A DNA stretch of 64,000 bases. Source: Pararhizobium sp. (GTDB lineage Bacteria > Pseudomonadota > Alphaproteobacteria > Rhizobiales > Rhizobiaceae). Each line of letters opens with the position of its first letter. Positions within the stretch are counted from its first letter, which is position 1. The position numbers were made by a program, and so were the translations under genes. The stretch is taken from contig JAURWE010000109.1 in the NCBI GenBank assembly GCA_030655075.1, positions 62,001 to 126,000 of the forward strand, given 5' to 3'. The notes under the pieces were generated by a model. The model saw only the letters and a program-made list of their open reading frames with translations. It did not search any database and had not been told where the DNA came from. Shown in pieces: positions 43,031 through 50,362 of this stretch.

Positions 43031-43114
43031 ACGCGTCTGATCTGCGCTTGACAATACGTCCGGTTTGATCGCCTCATCCGGCCGAATTTGGATCCAGACT
43101 CGAAGGGTGTCCCC

Positions 43115-43537
43115 ATGCTGAAAAATCTCAATCCGCTGCTCACCGGCGACCTGCTCGGCATTCTCGCCGACATGGGCCATGGAGACGAAATCGCACTCGT
43201 CGATGCCAATTTTCCGGCTGCCGCACTGGCCCAGCGCCTGATCGAACTGCCCGGCCAGCCGGTGACGGATGTGCTCGACGCGGTCCTGTCGATCTTTCCG
43301 CTCGATGATTTTGTCGATCAGCCGGCCGGTGTGATGAACGCGCCCGACGAGCGCCCGGCGATCTTTGCCGAATTCGAGGAAAGCATCGTCAAGGGCGAGG
43401 GCCGTCCCCTCGATCTGGAACTGATCGGCCGGTTCGAGTTCTACGATCGCGCCGAGGCCGCCTATGCCATCATCGCCACCGGCGAGCGACGTCTCTACGG
43501 CAATATCATCCTGAAGAAGGGCGTCGTGCGGCTCTGA
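43115..43537 (+). CDS. fucU: RbsD/FucU-family sugar mutarotase (L-fucose mutarotase-like)
   Basis: A 140-residue protein: MLKNLNPLLTGDLLGILADM, GHGDEIALVDANFPAAALAQ, IFPLDDFVDQPAGVM, ELIGRFEFYDRAEAAYAIIA, ERRLYGNIILKKGVV. The GHGDEI His and the RFEFYDRA and YGNIILKKG stretches are the FucU active-site signature. It equilibrates alpha and beta anomers of L-fucose or a related sugar in the cytosol. ATG 43115 gives the family N-terminus; a TTG nine codons earlier is in frame. It is far (about 9 kb) from the fucose dehydrogenase-like gene but could feed it. Confidence 0.86.
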   Translation: MLKNLNPLLTGDLLGILADMGHGDEIALVDANFPAAALAQRLIELPGQPVTDVLDAVLSIFPLDDFVDQPAGVMNAPDERPAIFAEFEESIVKGEGRPLDLELIGRFEFYDRAEAAYAIIATGERRLYGNIILKKGVVRL

Positions 43538-43639
43538 TCGCAGGTGCCGATGCTCCGGAGGTTCCTGGTGCAATTGTTCGCTGGCGTTTTCGACGAGGTG
43601 CGAACAGGATAGGGATATCCGGGTCGAACGGGAGGAAAC

Positions 43640-45172
43640 ATGCGCGCAGTACTTGAACAGGTCCAGGCACGCCGGGCAGAAGCGCATCTTGGCGGCGGGC
43701 AGAAGCGCATCGATGCCCAGCATGGCAAGGGCAAGCTGACGGCGCGCGAGCGTATCGACGTCCTGCTCGATGAAGGTTCGTTTGAGGAATACGACATGTA
43801 TGTGGTCCACCGGGCGGTGGATTTCGGCATGGCGGAACAGACGGTGGCGGGCGATGGCGTCGTCACCGGCTGGGGCACGATTAACGGCCGCCAGGTCTAC
43901 GTCTTCAGCCAGGATTTCACAGTGCTCGGCGGCTCTCTGTCGGAGACCCACGCCCAGAAGATTTGCAAGATCATGGATATGGCGGTGAGGAACGGCGCGC
44001 CGGTCATCGGGCTCAACGACAGTGGCGGCGCGCGCATCCAGGAGGGCGTGGCCTCGCTTGCCGGTTATGCCGAGGTGTTCCGCCGCAATGCCGAGGCTTC
44101 GGGTGTGATTCCGCAGATTTCGGTGATCATGGGGCCCTGCGCCGGCGGTGCGGTCTATTCGCCTGCCATGACCGACTTCATCTTCATGGTGCGCGACAGT
44201 TCCTACATGTTCGTCACCGGCCCGGATGTGGTGAAGACGGTCACCAACGAGATCGTCACGGCAGAAGAGCTTGGCGGCGCCGGCACGCACACGAAAAAAT
44301 CTTCCGTTGCCGATGCGGCCTACGAGAACGACATCGAGACGCTGGAGCAGGTGCGGCTGCTGTTCGATTTCCTGCCGCTCAACAATCGCCAGAAGCCACC
44401 GGTGCGGCCGTTCTTCGACGATCCGGCCCGTATCGAAATGCGGCTCGACACGCTGATCCCGGACTCGTCGGCCAAACCCTACGACATGAAGGAACTGATC
44501 CACGCGCTGGCCGACGAGGGTGATTTCTTCGAGCTGCAAGAGGCCTTTGCCCGCAACATCGTCACCGGCTTCATCCGGCTCGAAGGCGAAACCATTGGCG
44601 TCGTCGCCAACCAGCCGATGGTGCTGGCCGGGTGTCTGGATATCGACAGTTCGCGCAAGGCGGCGCGGTTCGTGCGCTTCTGCGACGCCTTCTCGATCCC
44701 GATCCTGACGCTGGTCGATGTGCCCGGCTTTTTGCCCGGCGTTGCGCAGGAATATGGCGGCGTCATCAAGCATGGCGCCAAGCTGTTGTTTGCCTATAGC
44801 CAGGCGACCGTGCCGATGGTGACGCTGATCACCCGCAAGGCCTACGGCGGCGCCTATGACGTCATGGCCTCCAAACACATCGGCGCCGACGTGAACTATG
44901 CCTGGCCGACTGCCGAAATCGCCGTCATGGGCGCAAAGGGCGCCACCGAAATCCTCTATCGTTCCGAACTCGGCGACGCGGAGAAGATCGCGGCGCGGAC
45001 GAAGGAATACGAGCAGCGGTTTGCCAACCCGTTCGTGGCGGCCGAGCGCGGCTTCATCGATGAGGTGATCTTGCCGCATTCATCGCGCCGCCGCATCGCC
45101 CGCGCCTTCGCCTCGCTGCGCGGCAAACACAAGGAACAGCTCTGGCGCAAGCACGACACGATACCGCTGTGA
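43640..45172 (+). CDS. pccB: propionyl-CoA carboxylase, carboxyltransferase (beta) subunit
   Basis: A 510-residue biotin-dependent carboxyltransferase: GGGQKRIDAQHGKGKLTARE, VFSQDFTVLGGSLSETHAQK, NDSGGARIQEGVASLAGYAE, MGPCAGGAVYSPAMTDFIFM, VDVPGFLPGVAQEYGGVIKHG and the C-terminal MGAKGATEILYR. It moves CO2 from carboxybiotin on PccA to propionyl-CoA, giving methylmalonyl-CoA. RBS GGGAGGA precedes ATG. Its partner pccA lies 2.9 kb downstream, separated by several small genes and an insertion. The mutase gene after pccA completes conversion toward succinyl-CoA. Confidence 0.93.
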   Translation: MRAVLEQVQARRAEAHLGGGQKRIDAQHGKGKLTARERIDVLLDEGSFEEYDMYVVHRAVDFGMAEQTVAGDGVVTGWGTINGRQVYVFSQDFTVLGGSLSETHAQKICKIMDMAVRNGAPVIGLNDSGGARIQEGVASLAGYAEVFRRNAEASGVIPQISVIMGPCAGGAVYSPAMTDFIFMVRDSSYMFVTGPDVVKTVTNEIVTAEELGGAGTHTKKSSVADAAYENDIETLEQVRLLFDFLPLNNRQKPPVRPFFDDPARIEMRLDTLIPDSSAKPYDMKELIHALADEGDFFELQEAFARNIVTGFIRLEGETIGVVANQPMVLAGCLDIDSSRKAARFVRFCDAFSIPILTLVDVPGFLPGVAQEYGGVIKHGAKLLFAYSQATVPMVTLITRKAYGGAYDVMASKHIGADVNYAWPTAEIAVMGAKGATEILYRSELGDAEKIAARTKEYEQRFANPFVAAERGFIDEVILPHSSRRRIARAFASLRGKHKEQLWRKHDTIPL

Positions 45173-45181
45173 GGATCCACA

Positions 45182-45418
45182 TTGCCGAAAGTTTTCGTAT
45201 GGAAGGGCTGGCGCTTTGAATTCTATAGCCTTGATCGATTCGAACCTCCGCATGTACATATCCGCAAGGAGCGGAAGGAAACGAAGATCTGGCTCGACCG
45301 CCTCTCGGTTGCACGCAACAAGCGCTGTACCCAGAAAGAGCTGAACGAGCTTCTTGATGTGGTAAAAGATCACCAGCAAGAATTTCTGGAGAGATGGAAT
45401 GAGCACTTTGGAGATTGA
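45182..45418 (+). CDS. DUF4160-family protein
   Basis: A 78-residue protein: FVWKGWRFEFYSLDRFEPPH followed by VHIRKERKETKIWL and a helical tail (QKELNELLDVVKDHQQEFLE). The PPHVH motif identifies DUF4160. Such genes are usually paired with a DUF2442 gene, as here, and the pair has been suggested to act like a toxin-antitoxin module. TTG 45182 with GAGG upstream is the likely start. It begins 9 bp after pccB and overlaps the next gene by 20 bp. Confidence 0.75.
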   Translation: MPKVFVWKGWRFEFYSLDRFEPPHVHIRKERKETKIWLDRLSVARNKRCTQKELNELLDVVKDHQQEFLERWNEHFGD

Positions 45419-45677
45419 TGACGACCTGCTGGAGCCGACGAGCGCCCATTGCACAGAGACTGATCTGGTCGTTCAGTTGGCCGATGGTGCCACGCTGGTG
45501 ACGCCGCTCTGGTGGTATCCACCGCTTCTCGCTGCTTCGCCCGAGCAGCGCAACCGGACCGAGCTTTCGCCCTATGGGGTCCACTGGCCTGATCTCGATG
45601 AAGATCTCAGCATCGAAGGTATGTTGCGCGGTGCCAAATATCCTAACGCCAAGCCGCCTGCCCAAGCGGCCGAATAG
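45399..45677 (+). CDS. DUF2442-family protein
   Basis: A 92-residue protein: TETDLVVQLADGATLVTPLW, WYPPLLAASPEQRNRTELSP, YGVHWPDLDEDLSIEGMLRG. The VHWPDLDEDLSIEGML end is the DUF2442 hallmark. It overlaps the DUF4160 gene, so they are translated as a pair. GAGAGATGG upstream gives an RBS. Function is not established; a partner or antitoxin role is inferred only from the pairing. Confidence 0.75.
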   Translation: MSTLEIDDDLLEPTSAHCTETDLVVQLADGATLVTPLWWYPPLLAASPEQRNRTELSPYGVHWPDLDEDLSIEGMLRGAKYPNAKPPAQAAE

Positions 45678-45798
45678 AACCCGCATCTTTTGTAAGGCAC
45701 GCGCCGCTAAGCGTTTGGCTCTATAGAATTAACGGCAACGCTCCATATCTGCACCTTGCGCTTATTTTCAGCGCCCTCCAAAATCAGGACCTATCGCG

Positions 45799-46695
45799 AT
45801 GACCGAGAAATCCCCCGAAAACAATTTTCCCGCCGGCTATGAAGTCCCAAAAGTCTGGACCTGGGAAAAGGGCAGTGGCGGCCAGTTTGCCAATATCAAC
45901 CGGCCGATCGCCGGGCCGACCCATGACAAGGAGTTGCCGGTCGGCAAACATCCGTTGCAGCTTTATTCGCTGGCGACGCCGAACGGCGTGAAGGTGACGA
46001 TCCTGCTGGAAGAGCTTCTAGCGGCCGGGCATTCGGGTGCCGAATACGACGCCTGGCTGATCCGCATCAACGAGGGCGATCAGTTCGGCTCGGGCTTCGT
46101 CGAGGTCAATCCGAACTCGAAGATCCCGGCGCTGATGGATCGCTCGACGCCGGTGCCGACCCGCGTCTTCGAAAGCGGCTCGATCCTGCTCTATCTCGCC
46201 ACCAAGTTCGATGCCTTTCTGCCGAAGGAACACAAGGCGCGCACTGAGGCGATCAGCTGGCTTTTCTGGCAGATGGGATCGGCGCCCTATCTCGGCGGCG
46301 GTTTCGGGCACTTTTATGCCTATGCGCCGATGCACATTCAATATGCGATCGACCGCTTCTCGATGGAGGTGAAGCGCCAGCTCGACGTGCTCGACCGGCA
46401 TCTGGCCGACAACCGCTACATGGCGGGCCAGGACTATTCGATCGCCGACATGGCCATCTGGCCCTGGTATGGCAATCTGGCGCAGGGCAAGCAATATGGC
46501 GATTCCGGCGCCTTCCTCGAGGTTCAGAGCTATAAGCATGTGCAGCGCTGGACGGCAGAGATTGCCGAGCGCCCGGCGGTTCAGCGCGGGCGCATGGTCA
46601 ACCGAGCCTTCGGCGAGCCATCGGAGCAGCTGCACGAGCGCCACGATGCGTCCGATTTCGAGACGAAGACGCAAGACAAGATCGCCAAGGCCTGA
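45799..46695 (+). CDS. yghU: glutathione-dependent disulfide-bond oxidoreductase YghU (Nu-class GST)
   Basis: A 298-residue GST-fold protein: PKVWTWEKGSGGQFANINRP, LYSLATPNGVKVTILLEELL, SGFVEVNPNSKIPALMDRST, RVFESGSILLYLATKF and MAGQDYSIADMAIWPWYGNL. The N-terminal extension and the TPNGVKVTI active-site segment are those of YghU/YfcG-type Nu-class GSTs, which reduce disulfides with glutathione. It stands 121 bp after the DUF2442 gene and 11 bp before the small unknown gene, both in the direction of pccA. Confidence 0.88.
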   Translation: MTEKSPENNFPAGYEVPKVWTWEKGSGGQFANINRPIAGPTHDKELPVGKHPLQLYSLATPNGVKVTILLEELLAAGHSGAEYDAWLIRINEGDQFGSGFVEVNPNSKIPALMDRSTPVPTRVFESGSILLYLATKFDAFLPKEHKARTEAISWLFWQMGSAPYLGGGFGHFYAYAPMHIQYAIDRFSMEVKRQLDVLDRHLADNRYMAGQDYSIADMAIWPWYGNLAQGKQYGDSGAFLEVQSYKHVQRWTAEIAERPAVQRGRMVNRAFGEPSEQLHERHDASDFETKTQDKIAKA

Positions 46696-46706
46696 AGGAC
46701 AGCGGA

Positions 46707-47081
46707 ATGGCCAAGACCCCCGAAATGAACAAGCATCGCGGCTTTCCGGCCGGGCTGACCGGCACGCAGTGGCAGTTCACCATCCGCCGGGCAAACCAGA
46801 AGGTGACGGTGCTTGGCCAATGGCGGCGCCATCCGACGCTCGACAAATCGGTGGCGCTGGCGGACGCCGCGTTCCTGCATGCGCTCTGGCACTATTTCGG
46901 CACGGAACCGTTCGAGCGCGGCAATCTCGACGGCGAGCGCCTGTCGCGGCTGTTCGGCCGCGAAATCCTGCCGGCGGAACGGGCCTTCGACCCGGCCTCC
47001 TATCAGGCGCTGCTGAAAATCAACGAGCCGCTGGCCCGCAAGAACTTTCCGCAATCCTTCGAAGACGTGATGGAAGTCTGA
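46707..47081 (+). CDS. small protein of unknown function between yghU and pccA
   Basis: A 124-residue soluble protein: FPAGLTGTQWQFTIRRANQK, VTVLGQWRRHPTLDKSVALA, HALWHYFGTEPFERGNLDGE. No domain is recognised. Base usage matches its neighbours, so it belongs to the host gene set. Its stop lies 4 bp before the original ATG of pccA (47086), so before the insertion the two genes were tightly linked. Confidence 0.65.
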   Translation: MAKTPEMNKHRGFPAGLTGTQWQFTIRRANQKVTVLGQWRRHPTLDKSVALADAAFLHALWHYFGTEPFERGNLDGERLSRLFGREILPAERAFDPASYQALLKINEPLARKNFPQSFEDVMEV

Positions 47082-47085
47082 CCGC

Positions 47086-47133
47086 ATGATCCAGAAAATC
47101 CTCATCGCCAATCGCGGCGAAGGGAATGGCTAG
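47086..47133 (+). pseudogene. orphaned 5' end of pccA left of the insertion
   Basis: ATG followed by the first 11 further codons of pccA (reading MIQKILIANRGE), then three non-homologous codons and TAG. The 34 bases 47087-47120 are identical to the start of the functional pccA at 48096-48129. This is the original translation start cut off from the gene by the inserted segment. Confidence 0.85.
47087..47120. repeat. 34-bp direct repeat, left copy
   Basis: Starts TGATCCAGAAAATCCTCATC and ends CGCGGCGA; identical to the copy 1009 bp to the right. It flanks the AT-rich inserted segment and corresponds to codons 1-12 of pccA. Confidence 0.9.
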
Positions 47134-48095
47134 ACAGAGCGAAGCGCGTGGTCGGTAAGCGAAATAATACATTTGGCAGGAGCTAAATGTGCATAAGTTG
47201 TGAGGCAAACAATATGGCGGAAGATAAATCTCACTTGAACATTGATGTTGGCATTTCCGCGAAGGCCGAAATCACAGCCGAGGTCCCAACGTCTTCCATG
47301 GGGAGGCTTGTCGATGCATTAACGGACGCTATACGTCCATTTACAGAAGCACGTGGTATGCGCGCAGACCAGATACGGCTTCAGCGAGAAGACGTGATGA
47401 TTGAAATAGCAAAAAAAGCGAACAATCGACTTCAAATAGAAGGAGTTATTCCTGGTCCTGTACCTTCCAAAATTCTCATTCCATTGATTGAGAAAGCCTC
47501 GCTCACTGAACCAGATGATGATTTTATTATAGAAAAATGGGCCAATTTACTAGCGTCCGCATCTCGTGGTGCTAGTGCGAATCAAGCGATTTGCATAGAT
47601 ATATTAAGCAAGCTAGATTCCGTCCATTTAAAATACTTGGAGTTTTTGGCGCAGCCGCATAACGAAAGCGAACCACCGGATAGTTTTCTACACATAAGTA
47701 ACGACATTTATGAAAATTTTGATTCAATATTACCTGCGCACATCAATGCGATGAGGATCCATAACCTCGAAGAAGGCTACCCTGAGGAGCTTTCGGTGAA
47801 ATGCAGTAATTTTTTTCGACGACGAGGCTCTTGCTTGATCGCAGGTGCTTTAGACCTCGATCAACAAGTTGGAACGGCGTATGTCTACGAAATTTATGGA
47901 GGAGTAGATTTCAGGATCTTTCCTGAATATGTGGCGGGTGCGCTGGAAAGTTTGAATCTCATCCAGCGGAAACGTTTTGAGTATTCTGGAGTGTTGGCAG
48001 CTCATTTTTGGGCCGAATACCACGTGATGACCTTGTTCGGGCTTGAGTTTTTCTATGCCGGATACAACGGCAAAAATATAATGGGTGCTGAAGAG
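47121..48095. mobile_element. inserted AT-rich segment carrying an Abi-alpha-like gene
   Basis: A 975-bp segment lies between two perfect 34-bp copies of the pccA start. Its base composition is much richer in A and T than the surrounding genes (for example runs such as ATTTTATTATAGAAAAATGG), indicating foreign origin. No transposase, integrase or terminal inverted repeat is present, so the mechanism of entry is unclear. The segment restores a working pccA frame at its right edge through the repeat. Confidence 0.7.
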
Positions 48096-48098
48096 TGA
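47187..48098 (+). CDS. Abi-alpha (DUF4393)-like putative phage-defence protein
   Basis: A 303-residue protein. A helical middle part reads IRLQREDVMIEIAKKANNRL, then IPGPVPSKILIPLIEKASLT, EPDDDFIIEKWANLLASASR and ICIDILSKLDSVHLKYLEFL. This succession (P-x-PLLE-x-ASLEED, then WAxLLA, then ILxxLxxxxLKxL) is the Abi-alpha/DUF4393 pattern associated with abortive infection. The C-terminal 150 residues (after about 160) are not recognised. Start: ATG 47187 with AGGAG, or ATG 47214 with GAGG. Its stop TGA consists of the first three bases of the right repeat and overlaps the GTG start of pccA. Codon use is AT-rich, unlike all neighbours. Defence function is inferred from the family. Confidence 0.6.
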   Translation: MCISCEANNMAEDKSHLNIDVGISAKAEITAEVPTSSMGRLVDALTDAIRPFTEARGMRADQIRLQREDVMIEIAKKANNRLQIEGVIPGPVPSKILIPLIEKASLTEPDDDFIIEKWANLLASASRGASANQAICIDILSKLDSVHLKYLEFLAQPHNESEPPDSFLHISNDIYENFDSILPAHINAMRIHNLEEGYPEELSVKCSNFFRRRGSCLIAGALDLDQQVGTAYVYEIYGGVDFRIFPEYVAGALESLNLIQRKRFEYSGVLAAHFWAEYHVMTLFGLEFFYAGYNGKNIMGAEE

Positions 48099-50098
48099 TC
48101 CAGAAAATCCTCATCGCCAATCGCGGCGAGATTGCCTGCCGGGTCATCAGGACGGCGAAGGCGATGGGTCTTGCCACGGTTGCTGTCTATTCCGATTCGG
48201 ATGCCGAGGCGCTGCATGTGAAGCTGGCGGATGAGGCGGTGCATATCGGGCCGGCGCCGTCTAACCAGTCCTATATCGTCATCGAGAAGATTCTGGACGC
48301 CGTCCGCCAGACCGGCGCCGATGCGGTGCATCCGGGTTATGGCTTCTTGTCGGAGAATGCCGGTTTTGCCGAGGCGCTGGAGAAGGCGGGCGTGATCTTC
48401 ATTGGCCCGCCGGTGGGTGCGATCAAGGCGATGGGCGACAAGATCACCTCGAAAAAGCTGGCGGCGGAGGCCGGGGTTTCGACCGTGCCCGGCCATATGG
48501 GGCTGATCGCGGATGCCGACGAGGCGGTGAGGATTTCGTCGACAATCGGTTATCCCGTGATGATCAAGGCGTCGGCTGGCGGCGGCGGCAAGGGCATGCG
48601 CATCGCGTTCAACGATGCCGAGGCGCGCGAAGGGTTTCAGTCCTCGAAAAACGAAGCCAAGGCCTCCTTCGGCGACGATCGCATCTTCATCGAGAAATTC
48701 GTGACCCAGCCGCGCCATATCGAGATCCAGGTGCTGGGCGACAAACACGGCACAGTGCTCTATCTCGGCGAGCGCGAATGGTCGATCCAGCGGCGCAACC
48801 AGAAGGTCATCGAGGAAGCGCCATCGCCGTTTCTCGATGCGGCCACACGCAGGGCCATGGGCGAGCAGGCCGTGGCGCTTTCGAAAGCCGTTGGCTACCA
48901 TTCGGCCGGAACTGTCGAGTTCATCGTCGATGGTAACAGAAACTTCTATTTCCTCGAAATGAACACGCGGCTGCAGGTCGAACATCCGGTAACGGAGCTG
49001 ATCACCGGCATTGATCTGGTCGAGCAGATGATCCGGGTGGCGAGCGGAGAAAAGCTCGCCTTCGGACAGGACGACGTCACGCTTACCGGCTGGGCGGTCG
49101 AAAGCAGGCTCTATGCGGAAGATCCCTATCGCAATTTCCTGCCGTCGATCGGCCGGCTCAGCCGTTACCGGCCACCGGCCGAGGGCGCGATGGCGGATGG
49201 CACGGTGGTGCGCAACGATACCGGCGTCTATGAGGGCGGCGAGATTTCGATGTATTACGATCCGATGGTGGCCAAGCTCTGCACTTGGGCGCCGGACCGT
49301 CTTGCAGCCATCGACGCGATGAGCCGTGCGTTGGATGATTTCGAGGTCGAGGGCATTGGCCACAATTTGCCGTTTCTGTCGGCTGTCATGCAGCACGAAC
49401 GCTTTCGCTCGGGCAACATCACCACGGCCTTCATCGCCGAAGAGTTTCCCGATGGCTTTCACGGCGTCGAGCCGGACAGCGTGTCGGCGTCCAAACTTGC
49501 TGCTGCGGCGCTTGCCGTGCACATGGCGGTGCAAAGCCGCGCTGCGCAGATTTCCGGAACCATCGGCAATCATCGCCGGGTGATTGGCAAGGATTGGGTT
49601 GTTGCCTTCACAGGTTACGAGCAGGCGCTGACCTTCGAGGCCACGGCTGACGGCACCTATGTTTGTGGCGCCGATGGCCAGTCGCTGGCGGTTGCGACCG
49701 ACTGGGTGCCCGGCCGGACCCATGCGACCTTCACCATTGATGGCATGCCGATGGGTATCAAGATCGAGCTTTCGGGCGCTGCCATCCGCCTGCGCTGGCG
49801 CGGCATCGACATTCTCGCCCGTGTGCGCAGCCTGCGTGTCGCCGGGCTTGCCCGGCTGATGCCGAAGAAGCTGCCGCCGGATACGTCGCGGCTGCTTTTC
49901 TGCCCGATGCCGGGCGTGATCACCTCGATCGCGGTTGCCGAGGGCGAGACGGTCGAGGCCGGGCAGACGCTGGCGACGGTCGAGGCGATGAAGATGGAGA
50001 ATATTCTGCGCGCCGAACGCCGGGGCGTGGTGAAGCGCGTCGCCGTTGTGGCGGGGGCGAGCCTTGCGGTGGACGAGTTGATCATGGAGTTTGTGTGA
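48095..50098 (+). CDS. pccA: acetyl/propionyl-CoA carboxylase, biotin carboxylase (alpha) subunit
   Basis: A 667-residue enzyme with a biotin carboxylase domain (MIQKILIANRGEIACRVIRT, IKASAGGGGKGMRIAFND, HIEIQVLGDKHGTVLYLGER, EMNTRLQVEHPVTELITG), a linker and a C-terminal biotinyl domain with the biotin-accepting Lys in EAMKMEN. It carboxylates biotin with ATP and bicarbonate for PccB. The present start is GTG 48095, whose G comes from the inserted segment; the former ATG is stranded 1009 bp upstream. The GTGA overlap with the preceding stop suggests coupling to translation of the inserted gene. Confidence 0.93.
   Translation: MIQKILIANRGEIACRVIRTAKAMGLATVAVYSDSDAEALHVKLADEAVHIGPAPSNQSYIVIEKILDAVRQTGADAVHPGYGFLSENAGFAEALEKAGVIFIGPPVGAIKAMGDKITSKKLAAEAGVSTVPGHMGLIADADEAVRISSTIGYPVMIKASAGGGGKGMRIAFNDAEAREGFQSSKNEAKASFGDDRIFIEKFVTQPRHIEIQVLGDKHGTVLYLGEREWSIQRRNQKVIEEAPSPFLDAATRRAMGEQAVALSKAVGYHSAGTVEFIVDGNRNFYFLEMNTRLQVEHPVTELITGIDLVEQMIRVASGEKLAFGQDDVTLTGWAVESRLYAEDPYRNFLPSIGRLSRYRPPAEGAMADGTVVRNDTGVYEGGEISMYYDPMVAKLCTWAPDRLAAIDAMSRALDDFEVEGIGHNLPFLSAVMQHERFRSGNITTAFIAEEFPDGFHGVEPDSVSASKLAAAALAVHMAVQSRAAQISGTIGNHRRVIGKDWVVAFTGYEQALTFEATADGTYVCGADGQSLAVATDWVPGRTHATFTIDGMPMGIKIELSGAAIRLRWRGIDILARVRSLRVAGLARLMPKKLPPDTSRLLFCPMPGVITSIAVAEGETVEAGQTLATVEAMKMENILRAERRGVVKRVAVVAGASLAVDELIMEFV
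48096..48129. repeat. 34-bp direct repeat, right copy
   Basis: Identical to 47087-47120. It forms the first codons of the functional pccA, and its first three bases serve as the stop codon of the inserted gene. Confidence 0.9.
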
Positions 50099-50151
50099 TG
50101 GCTTTCGGAGCTTTCGCCCATCATCGAACCGAACATGTCCCCGTGCAAGCT

Positions 50152-50304
50152 CCCCTCTGTCGGCTGCGCCGACATCTCCCCCACAGGTGGGGAGATCGTC
50201 CTTTTTCCGCGCAATTCCTCAAATTTTCGATGGTAAGGCGGCCAAACAACGCGCCGCCGATCTCCCCCTTCGTGGGGGAGATGTCCCGAAGGGACAGAGG
50301 GGGG
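50152..50304. repeat. RIME-like palindromic intergenic element, copy 1
   Basis: Two palindromic modules in a row. The left has CCCCTCTGTCGGC...GCCGACATCTCCC and GGTGGGGAGAT; the right has GATCTCCCCC, GGGGGAGATGTCCC and GGGACAGAGGGG. The ends CCCCTCTGTC and GACAGAGGGG are perfect inverted repeats. This matches rhizobial intergenic mosaic elements. It fills the pccA to mutase gap. Confidence 0.75.
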
Positions 50305-50362
50305 TATGCTTGCTTCGGGCAACACCGGAGCCGGAAGGTTGCGAAACAAGGGATGCGGCCGC

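Noticed and set aside
42011..45079. 1022-codon open frame on the minus strand
   Set aside because: It runs antisense to four well-recognised genes (permease, ATPase, fucU, pccB) with no family motif; long antisense frames are expected in GC-rich DNA with strong third-position bias.
47087..48129. Interpreting the 34-bp repeats as an insertion-sequence target duplication or a CRISPR unit
   Set aside because: No transposase or terminal inverted repeats are present, 34 bp is too long for common target duplications, and there are only two copies 1 kb apart.
48053..49723. 556-codon minus-strand open frame across pccA
   Set aside because: Antisense shadow of pccA, with composition rich in Arg, His and Asp and no domain.
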